Assembly: GCA_004296785.1 (NCBI GenBank)
Contig: SCVU01000218.1
Coordinates: 1-10,795, forward strand
Source of the DNA: Planctomycetota bacterium
GTDB lineage: Bacteria; Planctomycetota; UBA1135; GCA-002686595
Reading direction: 5' to 3'
DNA: 10,795 nt
In this document: piece after piece, positions 1-5,679 of the stretch
Layout: each line of letters opens with the position of its first letter
Position numbering within the stretch: the first letter of the stretch is position 1
The notes under the pieces: generated by a model
Seen by the model: the letters and a program-made list of their open reading frames with translations, nothing else
What the model was told of the DNA's origin: nothing
Databases searched by the model: none
Made by a program: the position numbers and the translations under genes

Positions 1-527
1 TCTGGGTCGCGCGCTCGACCGGCGCGGCACAGTTCCACGGATCGAGCGTCGATTGGCGCACGAGCTCCTCGCCCGCGCAGCTCACCGCGGCCGATTCGCA
101 GATCGCGTACGGCGCGGCGAACCTCGTCAGCGTGTCGGCGACGAGCTCGCAGCTGACCGCGTCGACCGCGGCCGCGCCGATGCTCTCGCTCGGCCGCGCG
201 AGCGCGCCGGGTGAGCTGCAGACGCTCGCGCTTTATGCGCCGCTCGGGCACGTCGCGCTCGTCGGACTCGCGCGTCGCGCCGCGAACAACACGTTCCCCG
301 GCGTCGAGGGCACCGTGTGGATCGATCCGAGCGCGCTGTACGCGATCGTGCCACTGGTCGGGCGCGGCGAGGGGACGCCCGCACAGCTGTCGTTTCCACT
401 CCCGGCGCATCCGCAGATGGTCGGCTGGACGTGCTGGCTGCAGGCGCTGTTGCCGACCGTGCCGGGCGCGCTCGATCCGTCGAGCATGAGCGTGACGAAC
501 CCGGTCGCGGTCTGCGTGCGTTCCTGA
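1..527 (+). CDS. C-terminal part of a secreted-type hypothetical protein (5' end outside window)
   Basis: The frame is open from base 3 to the TGA at 525-527, giving about 174 visible residues; the start lies before the window. The visible part is rich in Ala, Ser, Thr, Val and Leu and looks like beta-sandwich. It has an N-proximal Ser/Thr-rich stretch, then a Leu/Val-rich segment with an IDPSALYAIVPLV strand pair, then SFPLPAHPQMVGWTCWLQALL, and it ends in SMSVTNPVAVCVRS. The order of a hydrophobic strand, a 'P-hydrophobic-P...G...QA' segment and a final 'TNxxAV' strand resembles the terminal module I associate with large secreted planctomycete proteins, and the protein at 2732-4915 ends in a similarly arranged module. 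No function can be assigned, and no catalytic motif is visible. The stop lies one base from the stop of the converging methyltransferase gene. Confidence 0.72.
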   Translation, partial: WVARSTGAAQFHGSSVDWRTSSSPAQLTAADSQIAYGAANLVSVSATSSQLTASTAAAPMLSLGRASAPGELQTLALYAPLGHVALVGLARRAANNTFPGVEGTVWIDPSALYAIVPLVGRGEGTPAQLSFPLPAHPQMVGWTCWLQALLPTVPGALDPSSMSVTNPVAVCVRS

Positions 528-528
528 C

Positions 529-1410
529 TCAGGTCGGCGCGTCGAGCGGCGGCCCGGTCGGATCGACTTCCGGCGCGCGCCCGCACTCCGCGAGGTGCTC
601 GATCATCTTGCGCGCCATGTGCTCGTGATCGCCGTCGCGCCAGCGCAGCGCCTCCCAGCAGTTGCCGCGGCGCGCGCCGAGCTCCGCGAGGAAGCGCGCG
701 CGATCGACGCCCCGCGGCACGTGCGTGACCACGGGCTGCAGCATCATCGTCTCGGCGAGGTGCAGCACCTCCCAACCGGCGACGCGCAGCATCGCGCGCA
801 GCTCCGCCGCGGTGCTGAATTGGTTGCGGTGCAGCGGTCGGTCGGCCTTCGAGCGATACAGCGTCCGCTCGACCTGCCAGCGCAGCCAGCCGACCGGATG
901 CGCGAGGTTCCAGACGTCGAAGTAGAAGAGCCCGCCGGGCTTCAGCACGCGCCGCGCGTCGACGAGGTACGAGTACAGGTCCTCCTTGTCCATGTGGATC
1001 AGCACCGCATGGCAGTAGACGACGTCGGCGAATGAGTCCGGCAGGCCGGCGAGATCGGCGCCGTTGCCGGCGACGAAGCGCGCGTTCGGAAGGTGCGCGC
1101 AGCGCTCGCGCGCGATCGCGAGCATGTTCTCGGAGACGTCGAGGCCCCAGTACTCGCGCGCGTGCGGCGCGACTTCGCGGCCGAGGCGCGCGACGCCGCA
1201 GCCGATCTCGAGCACGACGTCGTCGCGCGAGATGCCGAGACCCTGCACGACGTGCGGCGCGAGCTGCTGACCGCTGCGCACGAGCGCTTCCTCGCTCGTG
1301 CTCTCGTCGACGAGCTCGAACGCGTGCTCGCGGACGCTGGCGATCGCGTTCCAGACCGACTTGTAGTCGCTCGCGCCGAGGCTCTTCGGGATGCGCTCAC
1401 CGCCGCTCAT
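529..1410 (-). CDS. Class I SAM-dependent methyltransferase
   Basis: This is a 293-residue Rossmann-fold methyltransferase. The SAM-binding motif I is VVLEIGCGVARLG (residues 65-77). The acidic residue expected to bind the ribose hydroxyls is D91 in YWGLD. A motif-III-like LPDSFADVVYCHAVLIHM lies at about 123-140, and the motif after strand 5, RRVLKPGG, is at 153-160. This is the Methyltransf_11/25 (UbiE-like) pattern, which methylates small molecules, lipids, sugars or peptides; the substrate cannot be read from sequence. The N-terminal 60 residues are helical and may cap the active site. The ATG at 1410 has no clear Shine-Dalgarno sequence but has TACGAT 7 nt upstream, which suggests a leaderless message. 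It lies 72 bp downstream of the Cys-rich secreted gene on the same strand, but a strong hairpin in that gap and its own promoter-like hexamer argue for separate transcription. It converges on the preceding plus-strand gene with a 1-bp gap. Confidence 0.9.
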   Translation of the reverse strand: MSGGERIPKSLGASDYKSVWNAIASVREHAFELVDESTSEEALVRSGQQLAPHVVQGLGISRDDVVLEIGCGVARLGREVAPHAREYWGLDVSENMLAIARERCAHLPNARFVAGNGADLAGLPDSFADVVYCHAVLIHMDKEDLYSYLVDARRVLKPGGLFYFDVWNLAHPVGWLRWQVERTLYRSKADRPLHRNQFSTAAELRAMLRVAGWEVLHLAETMMLQPVVTHVPRGVDRARFLAELGARRGNCWEALRWRDGDHEHMARKMIEHLAECGRAPEVDPTGPPLDAPT

Positions 1411-1417
1411 TCCGCGG

Positions 1418-1423
1418 ATCGTA
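1418..1423 (-). promoter_or_regulatory. Candidate leaderless -10 element of the methyltransferase gene
   Basis: On the minus strand TACGAT is followed by CCGCGGA (7 nt) and then the ATG at 1410. It fits the TAnnnT core of a -10 box at the distance that would place the transcription start at or next to the start codon. No -35 hexamer is obvious; the region where one would lie falls in the hairpin at 1435-1473. Confidence 0.45.
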
Positions 1424-1434
1424 GCGCGGCGGAG

Positions 1435-1473
1435 CGCGGCGTCGATGCGCGTGGAGCGCGCACCGACGCCGCG
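1435..1473 (-). terminator. Strong stem-loop between the Cys-rich gene and the methyltransferase gene
   Basis: Arms CGCGGCGTCG (1435-1444) and CGACGCCGCG (1464-1473) pair over 10 bp. After one A/C mismatch, TGCGCG (1446-1451) pairs with CGCGCA (1457-1462), leaving the 5-nt loop TGGAG. On the minus strand it begins about 10 nt after the stop codon of the secreted Cys-rich gene. No T-run follows, so it could be a non-canonical terminator, an attenuator or an RNA-stabilising 3' structure. Confidence 0.5.
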
Positions 1474-1482
1474 GTCGAGCGC

Positions 1483-2358
1483 TCAGCAGCTGAGCGCGTA
1501 GATCCCGCAGAACGTGACCTGCACGCCGAGCAGACCCAGCCCGCAGGCCGCGGCCGCCGCGGTGAAGCACGCGGGCCAACCCCCCGTCGCGGGGATGCAC
1601 GCGACCGCGCTGAACGTCAGGCAGATGACCTGGAGCGCGGTCAGCGGAGGCGCGGAGATCATCAGGCAGTTCTTGAAGCACTGCTTGAACTTCGCCCACT
1701 TGTCCTTGACCTTGATCCACTTCGGGCCGGCGATGGGCGAGACGAGGTCGTCGGCCGCCGCCTCGTCGACGAACGCGCCGTCGAACTCGAGCACGCGCGT
1801 CGAGCCGTTCGCGTAGTGGTCGTGCCGGCCGTAGACGAGGCGCGTCTCACCGCCGGCGAACGTCGCGACGAGCAGCGCGACCTGATCGGCCGGGCCCTCG
1901 CTCGTTCCGCGGAACCCGAGCCAGACCTCGAGCTCGAGCACCGCGAGGTCGACGGGCGCGAAGATCGCGTTGATCCCGTCGCGCAGCGCGACGAACTGGT
2001 CGCGCACGGGCAGCAGCGCGGGGTCGAGCCGCGCCGCCTCCTGCGGCGTGAAGCTGCCGAGGGACGACCACGCGATCGACGCGGGATCGGCGCCGGTGTC
2101 GACCAGGCTCGCGAGCACGGCCGCACCGTCGTCGTGGGCGGCGAGCACGTCGAGGATCCGCGCTGCCGGCGCCGGCGCGAGCTTGTAGCCGTCGAAGGCC
2201 CAGCCGAACTCGGTGGGCGCGAGCGACGAGCGCGGAGCGCGCGCGGTCGGCGGGAGCTCGCTCGGACGCGCGCGCGCCGGCGGCGCGAGCAGCGCGAGCA
2301 GTGCGAGCGCGGAAAGGAGGAACGAAAGCGTGGACACGAAGGGAGCGCGAGTGCGCAT
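1483..2358 (-). CDS. Secreted hypothetical protein with hydrophobic eight-cysteine C-terminal domain
   Basis: This is a 291-residue protein of unknown family. I chose the ATG at 2358 because it follows a strong GGAGAG Shine-Dalgarno (2364-2369) at 5 nt and opens directly into a signal peptide: MRTRAP, then a Leu/Ala-rich core at residues 11-25, then the cleavage motif A-R-A ending near residue 30. Longer upstream frames lack this logic. The mature N-terminal part (about 31-205) is acidic-to-neutral, contains no cysteine, and includes a beta-rich stretch (VLELEVWLGFRG, LVYGRHDHYANG). A Lys/Trp-rich linker (about 212-226) leads into the last 65 residues, which carry all eight cysteines (227, 231, 246, 254, 264, 272, 284, 291) in a hydrophobic, Ala/Gly-rich context ending in Cys. 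The size and cysteine density recall halocin-C8-like bacteriocin domains, but this is an impression and no alignment was run. Export makes disulfides plausible. A membrane-inserted tail is the main alternative. Confidence 0.75.
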   Translation of the reverse strand: MRTRAPFVSTLSFLLSALALLALLAPPARARPSELPPTARAPRSSLAPTEFGWAFDGYKLAPAPAARILDVLAAHDDGAAVLASLVDTGADPASIAWSSLGSFTPQEAARLDPALLPVRDQFVALRDGINAIFAPVDLAVLELEVWLGFRGTSEGPADQVALLVATFAGGETRLVYGRHDHYANGSTRVLEFDGAFVDEAAADDLVSPIAGPKWIKVKDKWAKFKQCFKNCLMISAPPLTALQVICLTFSAVACIPATGGWPACFTAAAAACGLGLLGVQVTFCGIYALSC

Positions 2359-2731
2359 GACGACTCTCCGAGGTGGCGACTGCGGCCGATGACTCGACGG
2401 TGTCGAGCGGGTTGCGCGGCGTCGCGCCACCGGTGTGGCGCCGCGCACTCTCCGAGTGAGAGCTCGGACGCGCCGCGCTGCCGGACGAGTTCCGAAGAAC
2501 GCAGTCGCGCCGCGAGTTCGCGCGCCGCGCGTCCCGCGCGAGAGACGGGACGGACCGAACGCGCGCGCTAGCCGCTCGCCCAGGAGCAGTCCGACGATGC
2601 GCGGCGCGGAGCATTGAAACTTTGGATTCCGCGGTCCGTTCGCGCCGCGCTCCGGAGTGCTTCCTGGGGCGCCCGGGTGACCGTTCGCGCCGCCGACCGA
2701 CCTCATCCAACTCCGAACCCAGATCGAGCCC
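2359..2731. promoter_or_regulatory. Divergent intergenic region with clustered inverted repeats
   Basis: This is a 373-bp gap between the two secreted-protein genes, presumably carrying both promoters. Four short inverted repeats are visible: CTCGACggtGTCGAG (2393-2407), GCGCCACcggtGTGGCGC (2424-2441), CACTCtccGAGTG (2446-2458), and CGTCCCG/CGGGACG around a 9-nt loop (2530-2552). The decamer ACTCTCCGAG occurs twice, at 2363-2372 and 2447-2456; the first copy covers the Shine-Dalgarno of the minus-strand gene. A locally AT-richer patch, TTGAAACTTTGGATT, lies at 2615-2629. No convincing -35/-10 pair was found in either direction. I see no credible small gene here. Confidence 0.45.
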
Positions 2732-4915
2732 ATGCGCTTCCTTGCACCCGTCCTCCTGATCTCCACCGCGGCCAGCCTCAGTCCGCTGTTCGCCCAGACC
2801 CAACCCGCGCTGTCCTTCGACTCCGGCGCCGGCCTGCACCACGTCGACGGCGCGTTCCTCGCCCTCGGCCCCGACTACAAGGCCTTCTTCACGCCCGCGG
2901 GCGTCGAGTTCGTGCCGGCGCTCGGCGAGCGCGCGCCGCGCAACCTGCCGCTGTACCTGTCGTTCGCGAGCGCGTCCCGCGGCGGCGTCGAGCTGGTCGG
3001 CGCACAGCCGCGCCTGCCGCTGCGCGCCGGCGAGTTCGCGCAGTTCCAGCGCGACGGCGGCGTGATCGAGCGCTACGACGCGACCGACGCGGGGCTCGAG
3101 CAGAGCTTCGTGTTCGAACAGCGCCCCGCCGGTGACGGCGACCTCGTCGTGCGCATGCGCGTGTCGGGCGAGCTGGCGTTGAGCGAGTCGACCGACTCGC
3201 GCTTGGCGTTCTCGCAGCCCGGCATCGGCGGCGTTTCGATCGGCGCGGTGACCGGCATCGACGCGCGCGGTGCGCGCGTCGCCGGCCGCCTCGAGTCCGG
3301 CGCGGACGCCGCGGGGCAGTACGTCGAGCTCTCGCTCCCCGACGCGTTCGTCGACTCGGCCGCGTTCCCGCTCGTGCTGGATCCGCTGATCGGCACGAGC
3401 ATCAACCTGAGCACCGGCTTCACGCAGGATCAGCGCTACCCGGACGTGATCTGGAGCGAGTCGTCCGACGCCTGGGTTGCGGCCTGGACCGTCATCTACT
3501 CGAGCTCCGACTACGACGTCACGATGCGCTCGTACGACGCTTCGGGAACGCCCATCGCCGGCGCGATCCCCGTCGAGGTCGCCACGACCACGCTCGCGTT
3601 GAATCCGAAGGTCGCCGCGGTCGATCCCAGCGACAGCGTGATCGTCGCGTGGACGCAGGCCGCCGGCATCGGCGGATCGGCGCTGCTGCGCTCGGTGCGG
3701 CCCAACGGCAACTCGCTCTCCTCGATCGTCGTGCTGCAGAGCTCCGGCGGCACGAGCATCACCAGCGTGGACGTCGCGGGTCGCCGCTCCGGCGGTGCGA
3801 GCGCGCTGGCGGTGTGGTCGATCGACACGCTCGGCGGCAGCGCCGTGCGCAGCCGCAGCATCTCGGTTCCGCAAGGCGGCACGCCGTCGCTGGGGACCAC
3901 GTTCATCGTGGAGACCGGCACGCAGGGGAACGCCAAGCTCGCGCGCTTTCCCGACAACAGCGGCCGACACTTCGTCGGCTACGAGATCGCGTCCAATCTG
4001 CAGTGCGAGCTGCTGGACTCGGTGGGAGTCCCGACCGGTCACCTGGTCCTGCTGCCGTCGGGCGTGGACTCCGGCATCATGAACTTCGATCTCGACATGG
4101 CCGCGGACGGCTCGCGCCACGTGGTTTCGCGGATGACCAGCAACATCCTCGCGTGGACGACGACGCGCTACGACTGGCTCGGGAAGCTCAGCAGCACCTT
4201 CCTCGCCTTCGAGCACATCTCGACGTTCATCGCGACGAACCCGATCAGCCTGACGGGCACGATCGAAGACTCCGGCGTCGCGATCTCGGGCGGTAGCGCC
4301 TTCATCTGCTCCGATTGGGGCCTCGGCGAGCAGATGCGCCGCTACTCGATCATCGACGGCGCACTGATCTCCATGGCGACGATCCCCACGCCGGTCGGAA
4401 CGGTGCTCCCCGTCAATGGTCTGACGATGGCCGCGCGCTCGAACGCGTACTCGCTCGCCAACGACGGTTTGTTCATCGCCTACGAGACGGCGCAGAAGAT
4501 CCACGGCCAGCTCGGCGAGGTGTTCGGCCCCGGCAGCTCGCAGAGCCTCGGCGGCGCCTGTGGCGGGGGCGGGAGCGTGACGACGAACGGGCCCGCGGTG
4601 ATCGGGAACTTCGCGTTCGCGGTCGGCAACAGCGGCGTGGCCGCGGGCTCGGCCCTCGCGATCCTGAACATGTCCGCGCCCGGCACTCCGCTCGTGTGCG
4701 GCACTTGCGCGTGGAACCCGTTCCTCGTCACCTTTGCGCGCATCCCCAGCGGCACGAGCGTGCCGCCCGTCACGCTCGCCGTGCCGTTCACGGCCGCGGT
4801 GAACGGCATCGAGGTCGAGTTCCAGTGGACGGTCGTCGGCACGCCGCAGACGCCCTGCGAGCTGTTCTCGAACGCGTCGGTGTCCGACCGACTGCGCGTG
4901 ACGATCGGCGAATGA
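2732..4915 (+). CDS. Large secreted beta-propeller-like hypothetical protein with planctomycete-type C-terminal module
   Basis: This is a 727-residue protein. The ATG at 2732 starts a signal peptide (MRFLAPVLLISTAASL, cleavage near LFA-Q at residues 21-22); the upstream ribosome site is weak. Residues about 25-215 form an N-terminal beta domain that closes with FVDSAAFPLVLDPLIG (about 204-219), a phrase I associate with surface or extracellular proteins in Planctomycetota and Myxococcota. Residues about 225-590 contain blade-like strands, each with a hydrophobic AWT/AVW/YE phrase (DAWVAAWT, SVIVAWTQ, ALAVWSID, HFVGYEIA, HVVSRM), consistent with a degenerate beta-propeller. Residues about 600-727 form a terminal module starting GGACGGGG, containing LVCGTCAWNPF, a VTLAVPF...VEFQW segment and a final SDRLRVTIGE strand. 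No catalytic residues are recognisable, and function is unknown; a cell-surface or extracellular role is inferred. A perfect 13-bp hairpin follows the stop. Confidence 0.85.
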   Translation: MRFLAPVLLISTAASLSPLFAQTQPALSFDSGAGLHHVDGAFLALGPDYKAFFTPAGVEFVPALGERAPRNLPLYLSFASASRGGVELVGAQPRLPLRAGEFAQFQRDGGVIERYDATDAGLEQSFVFEQRPAGDGDLVVRMRVSGELALSESTDSRLAFSQPGIGGVSIGAVTGIDARGARVAGRLESGADAAGQYVELSLPDAFVDSAAFPLVLDPLIGTSINLSTGFTQDQRYPDVIWSESSDAWVAAWTVIYSSSDYDVTMRSYDASGTPIAGAIPVEVATTTLALNPKVAAVDPSDSVIVAWTQAAGIGGSALLRSVRPNGNSLSSIVVLQSSGGTSITSVDVAGRRSGGASALAVWSIDTLGGSAVRSRSISVPQGGTPSLGTTFIVETGTQGNAKLARFPDNSGRHFVGYEIASNLQCELLDSVGVPTGHLVLLPSGVDSGIMNFDLDMAADGSRHVVSRMTSNILAWTTTRYDWLGKLSSTFLAFEHISTFIATNPISLTGTIEDSGVAISGGSAFICSDWGLGEQMRRYSIIDGALISMATIPTPVGTVLPVNGLTMAARSNAYSLANDGLFIAYETAQKIHGQLGEVFGPGSSQSLGGACGGGGSVTTNGPAVIGNFAFAVGNSGVAAGSALAILNMSAPGTPLVCGTCAWNPFLVTFARIPSGTSVPPVTLAVPFTAAVNGIEVEFQWTVVGTPQTPCELFSNASVSDRLRVTIGE

Positions 4916-4919
4916 GGTC

Positions 4920-4934
4920 GGCGGCTGTGCCGCC
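4920..4934 (+). other. Small stem-loop just after the secreted-protein stop codon
   Basis: GGCGGC (4920-4925) pairs with GCCGCC (4929-4934) around the 3-nt loop TGT. It lies 5 bp past the stop and 2 bp before the larger hairpin, so the two could act as a tandem 3' structure. On its own it is weak evidence. Confidence 0.3.
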
Positions 4935-4936
4935 AT

Positions 4937-4972
4937 GCGGGGCCGTGGTTCCTAGCGGGACCACGGCCCCGC
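4937..4972. terminator. Bidirectional terminator-like hairpin between convergent genes
   Basis: GCGGGGCCGTGGT (4937-4949) and ACCACGGCCCCGC (4960-4972) are perfect 13-bp complementary arms. One G-U and two G-C pairs can extend the stem inwards, leaving a 4-nt TAGC loop. It sits between the convergent stops at 4915 (+) and 5018 (-), where a shared terminator is expected. On the plus strand it is followed by TCTCGTT, only a poor T-tract. It is the strongest inverted repeat I found in the window. Confidence 0.75.
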
Positions 4973-5017
4973 TCTCGTTGCAGCGCGGCGTGCGCAAGCG
5001 CGCGCCGCGCGCAGCGG

Positions 5018-5623
5018 TCAGGAGCGATCGAGATCCAACTGCTCGGCCAGCTCCGACAGCGCGCGCGCCAGCAAGCCCTTGACCGAGGCCTCGGTCCGTC
5101 CGAGCTGCTCCGCGACCTGCGCGCGCGACAGTCCGAACAGCTTCGCCATCACGATCACCTCGCGGTACTCGTCGGGCAGGCGCGCGAAGACCGCCTCGAT
5201 GCGCGCGAGCTCCTCGCGCGCGACGACGGCCCGACTCGGGCTGGCGAAGGCCGAGTACGCCGCGAGCACGTCGCTCGCGCCGGCCGAGCCGCGTTGCGCG
5301 GCGAGCGGTTCGTCGCGATCGGTGTCGCGCTTGTGCGCGCGCCAGTACTCGTACCGATCCGCGATCTTGCGCTGCGCCGCGGTGAACAGCCACTGCCGGA
5401 ACAGACCTTCGTCGCGCGCGTCGTAGCCGCTGCGATCGGCGAGCACCTCGCGGCACACCGACTGCACGAGATCGTCGTCGCTCTCGCGCTCGCGCAGACG
5501 CGCGCCGGCGCGCAGACGCACGAACGCCTTCAATCCGGGCAGGCAGCGCTCCAAGAGCTGCTCGACCGCCGGAGCTTCGCCGCGCGACGCCGCCTGAGCC
5601 AAGTCCGCAAAGGTCGCCGTCAC
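5018..5623 (-). CDS. ECF-type RNA polymerase sigma factor linked to a Ser/Thr kinase
   Basis: The product is 201 residues if it starts at the GTG at 5623. Region 2 is clear: DDDLVQSVCREVL (about 49-61, regions 2.1-2.2) and FRQWLFTAAQRKIADRYEYWR (75-95, regions 2.3-2.4). After a linker, region 4 covers about 139-196: LARIEAVFARLPDEYREVIVM, then the helix-turn-helix LSRAQVAEQLGRTEASVKGLL. Region 3 is absent, as expected for ECF sigmas. It should direct RNA polymerase to a specific promoter set. The GTG was chosen because region 2 begins soon after it, no ATG lies near it in frame, and TATCCT sits 7 nt upstream with no Shine-Dalgarno (leaderless pattern). A CTG/ATC-type upstream start cannot be excluded. 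It is divergent from the kinase gene with 56 bp between them. Kinase-linked ECF groups are known in Planctomycetes. No anti-sigma gene is adjacent. Confidence 0.88.
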   Translation of the reverse strand: MTATFADLAQAASRGEAPAVEQLLERCLPGLKAFVRLRAGARLRERESDDDLVQSVCREVLADRSGYDARDEGLFRQWLFTAAQRKIADRYEYWRAHKRDTDRDEPLAAQRGSAGASDVLAAYSAFASPSRAVVAREELARIEAVFARLPDEYREVIVMAKLFGLSRAQVAEQLGRTEASVKGLLARALSELAEQLDLDRS

Positions 5624-5629
5624 CGCGAT

Positions 5630-5635
5630 TAGGAT
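5630..5635 (+). promoter_or_regulatory. Candidate -10 element of the kinase gene, overlapping the sigma promoter
   Basis: TAGGAT on the plus strand fits TAnnnT and would give a 5' leader of about 37 nt that includes the kinase AGGA ribosome site (5669-5672, 7 nt before ATG). It shares five bases with the opposing TATCCT. No -35 element is evident upstream, where it would fall inside the sigma coding region. Confidence 0.3.
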
Positions 5636-5636
5636 A
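5631..5636 (-). promoter_or_regulatory. Candidate leaderless -10 element of the sigma factor gene
   Basis: On the minus strand TATCCT is followed by AATCGCG (7 nt) and the GTG at 5623. This is the same TAnnnT-N7-start layout as at the methyltransferase and CoA-binding genes. It lies within the palindrome GGATATCC (5632-5639). Confidence 0.45.
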
Positions 5637-5679
5637 TCCGACTGGATGCACTTCGGAGCGCAGCAGTCAGGACGCGGCG

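Noticed and set aside
1411..2358. A RiPP operon in which the methyltransferase modifies the Cys-rich protein
   Set aside because: The two genes are adjacent on one strand, but the hairpin and separate promoter-like element between them, the Sec-type signal, and the generic small-molecule methyltransferase motifs do not support it. No maturase, protease or transporter gene is nearby.
1093..2571. A 492-codon plus-strand frame opposite the methyltransferase and Cys-rich genes
   Set aside because: It is Arg/Glu/Ala low-complexity and antisense to two genes with clear features (SAM motifs; signal peptide with Shine-Dalgarno).
2615..2645. TTGAAA (2615-2620) as a sigma-70 -35 box for the gene at 2732
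   Set aside because: No -10-like hexamer lies 15-19 nt downstream, where the sequence is GC-rich. I kept it only as an AT-richer patch.
2359..2766. N-terminal extension of the Cys-rich secreted protein to an ATG at 2766
   Set aside because: It would bury the signal peptide 136 residues inside the protein, overlap the start of the divergent gene, and ignore the good Shine-Dalgarno at 2364-2369.
1847..4936. A 1029-codon open frame on the minus strand opposite the secreted-protein gene
   Set aside because: It is antisense to a gene with a signal peptide and coherent domains. Its product is Arg/Ala/Asp/Gly-rich low-complexity with no recognisable motif, as expected in very GC-rich DNA where stops are rare.
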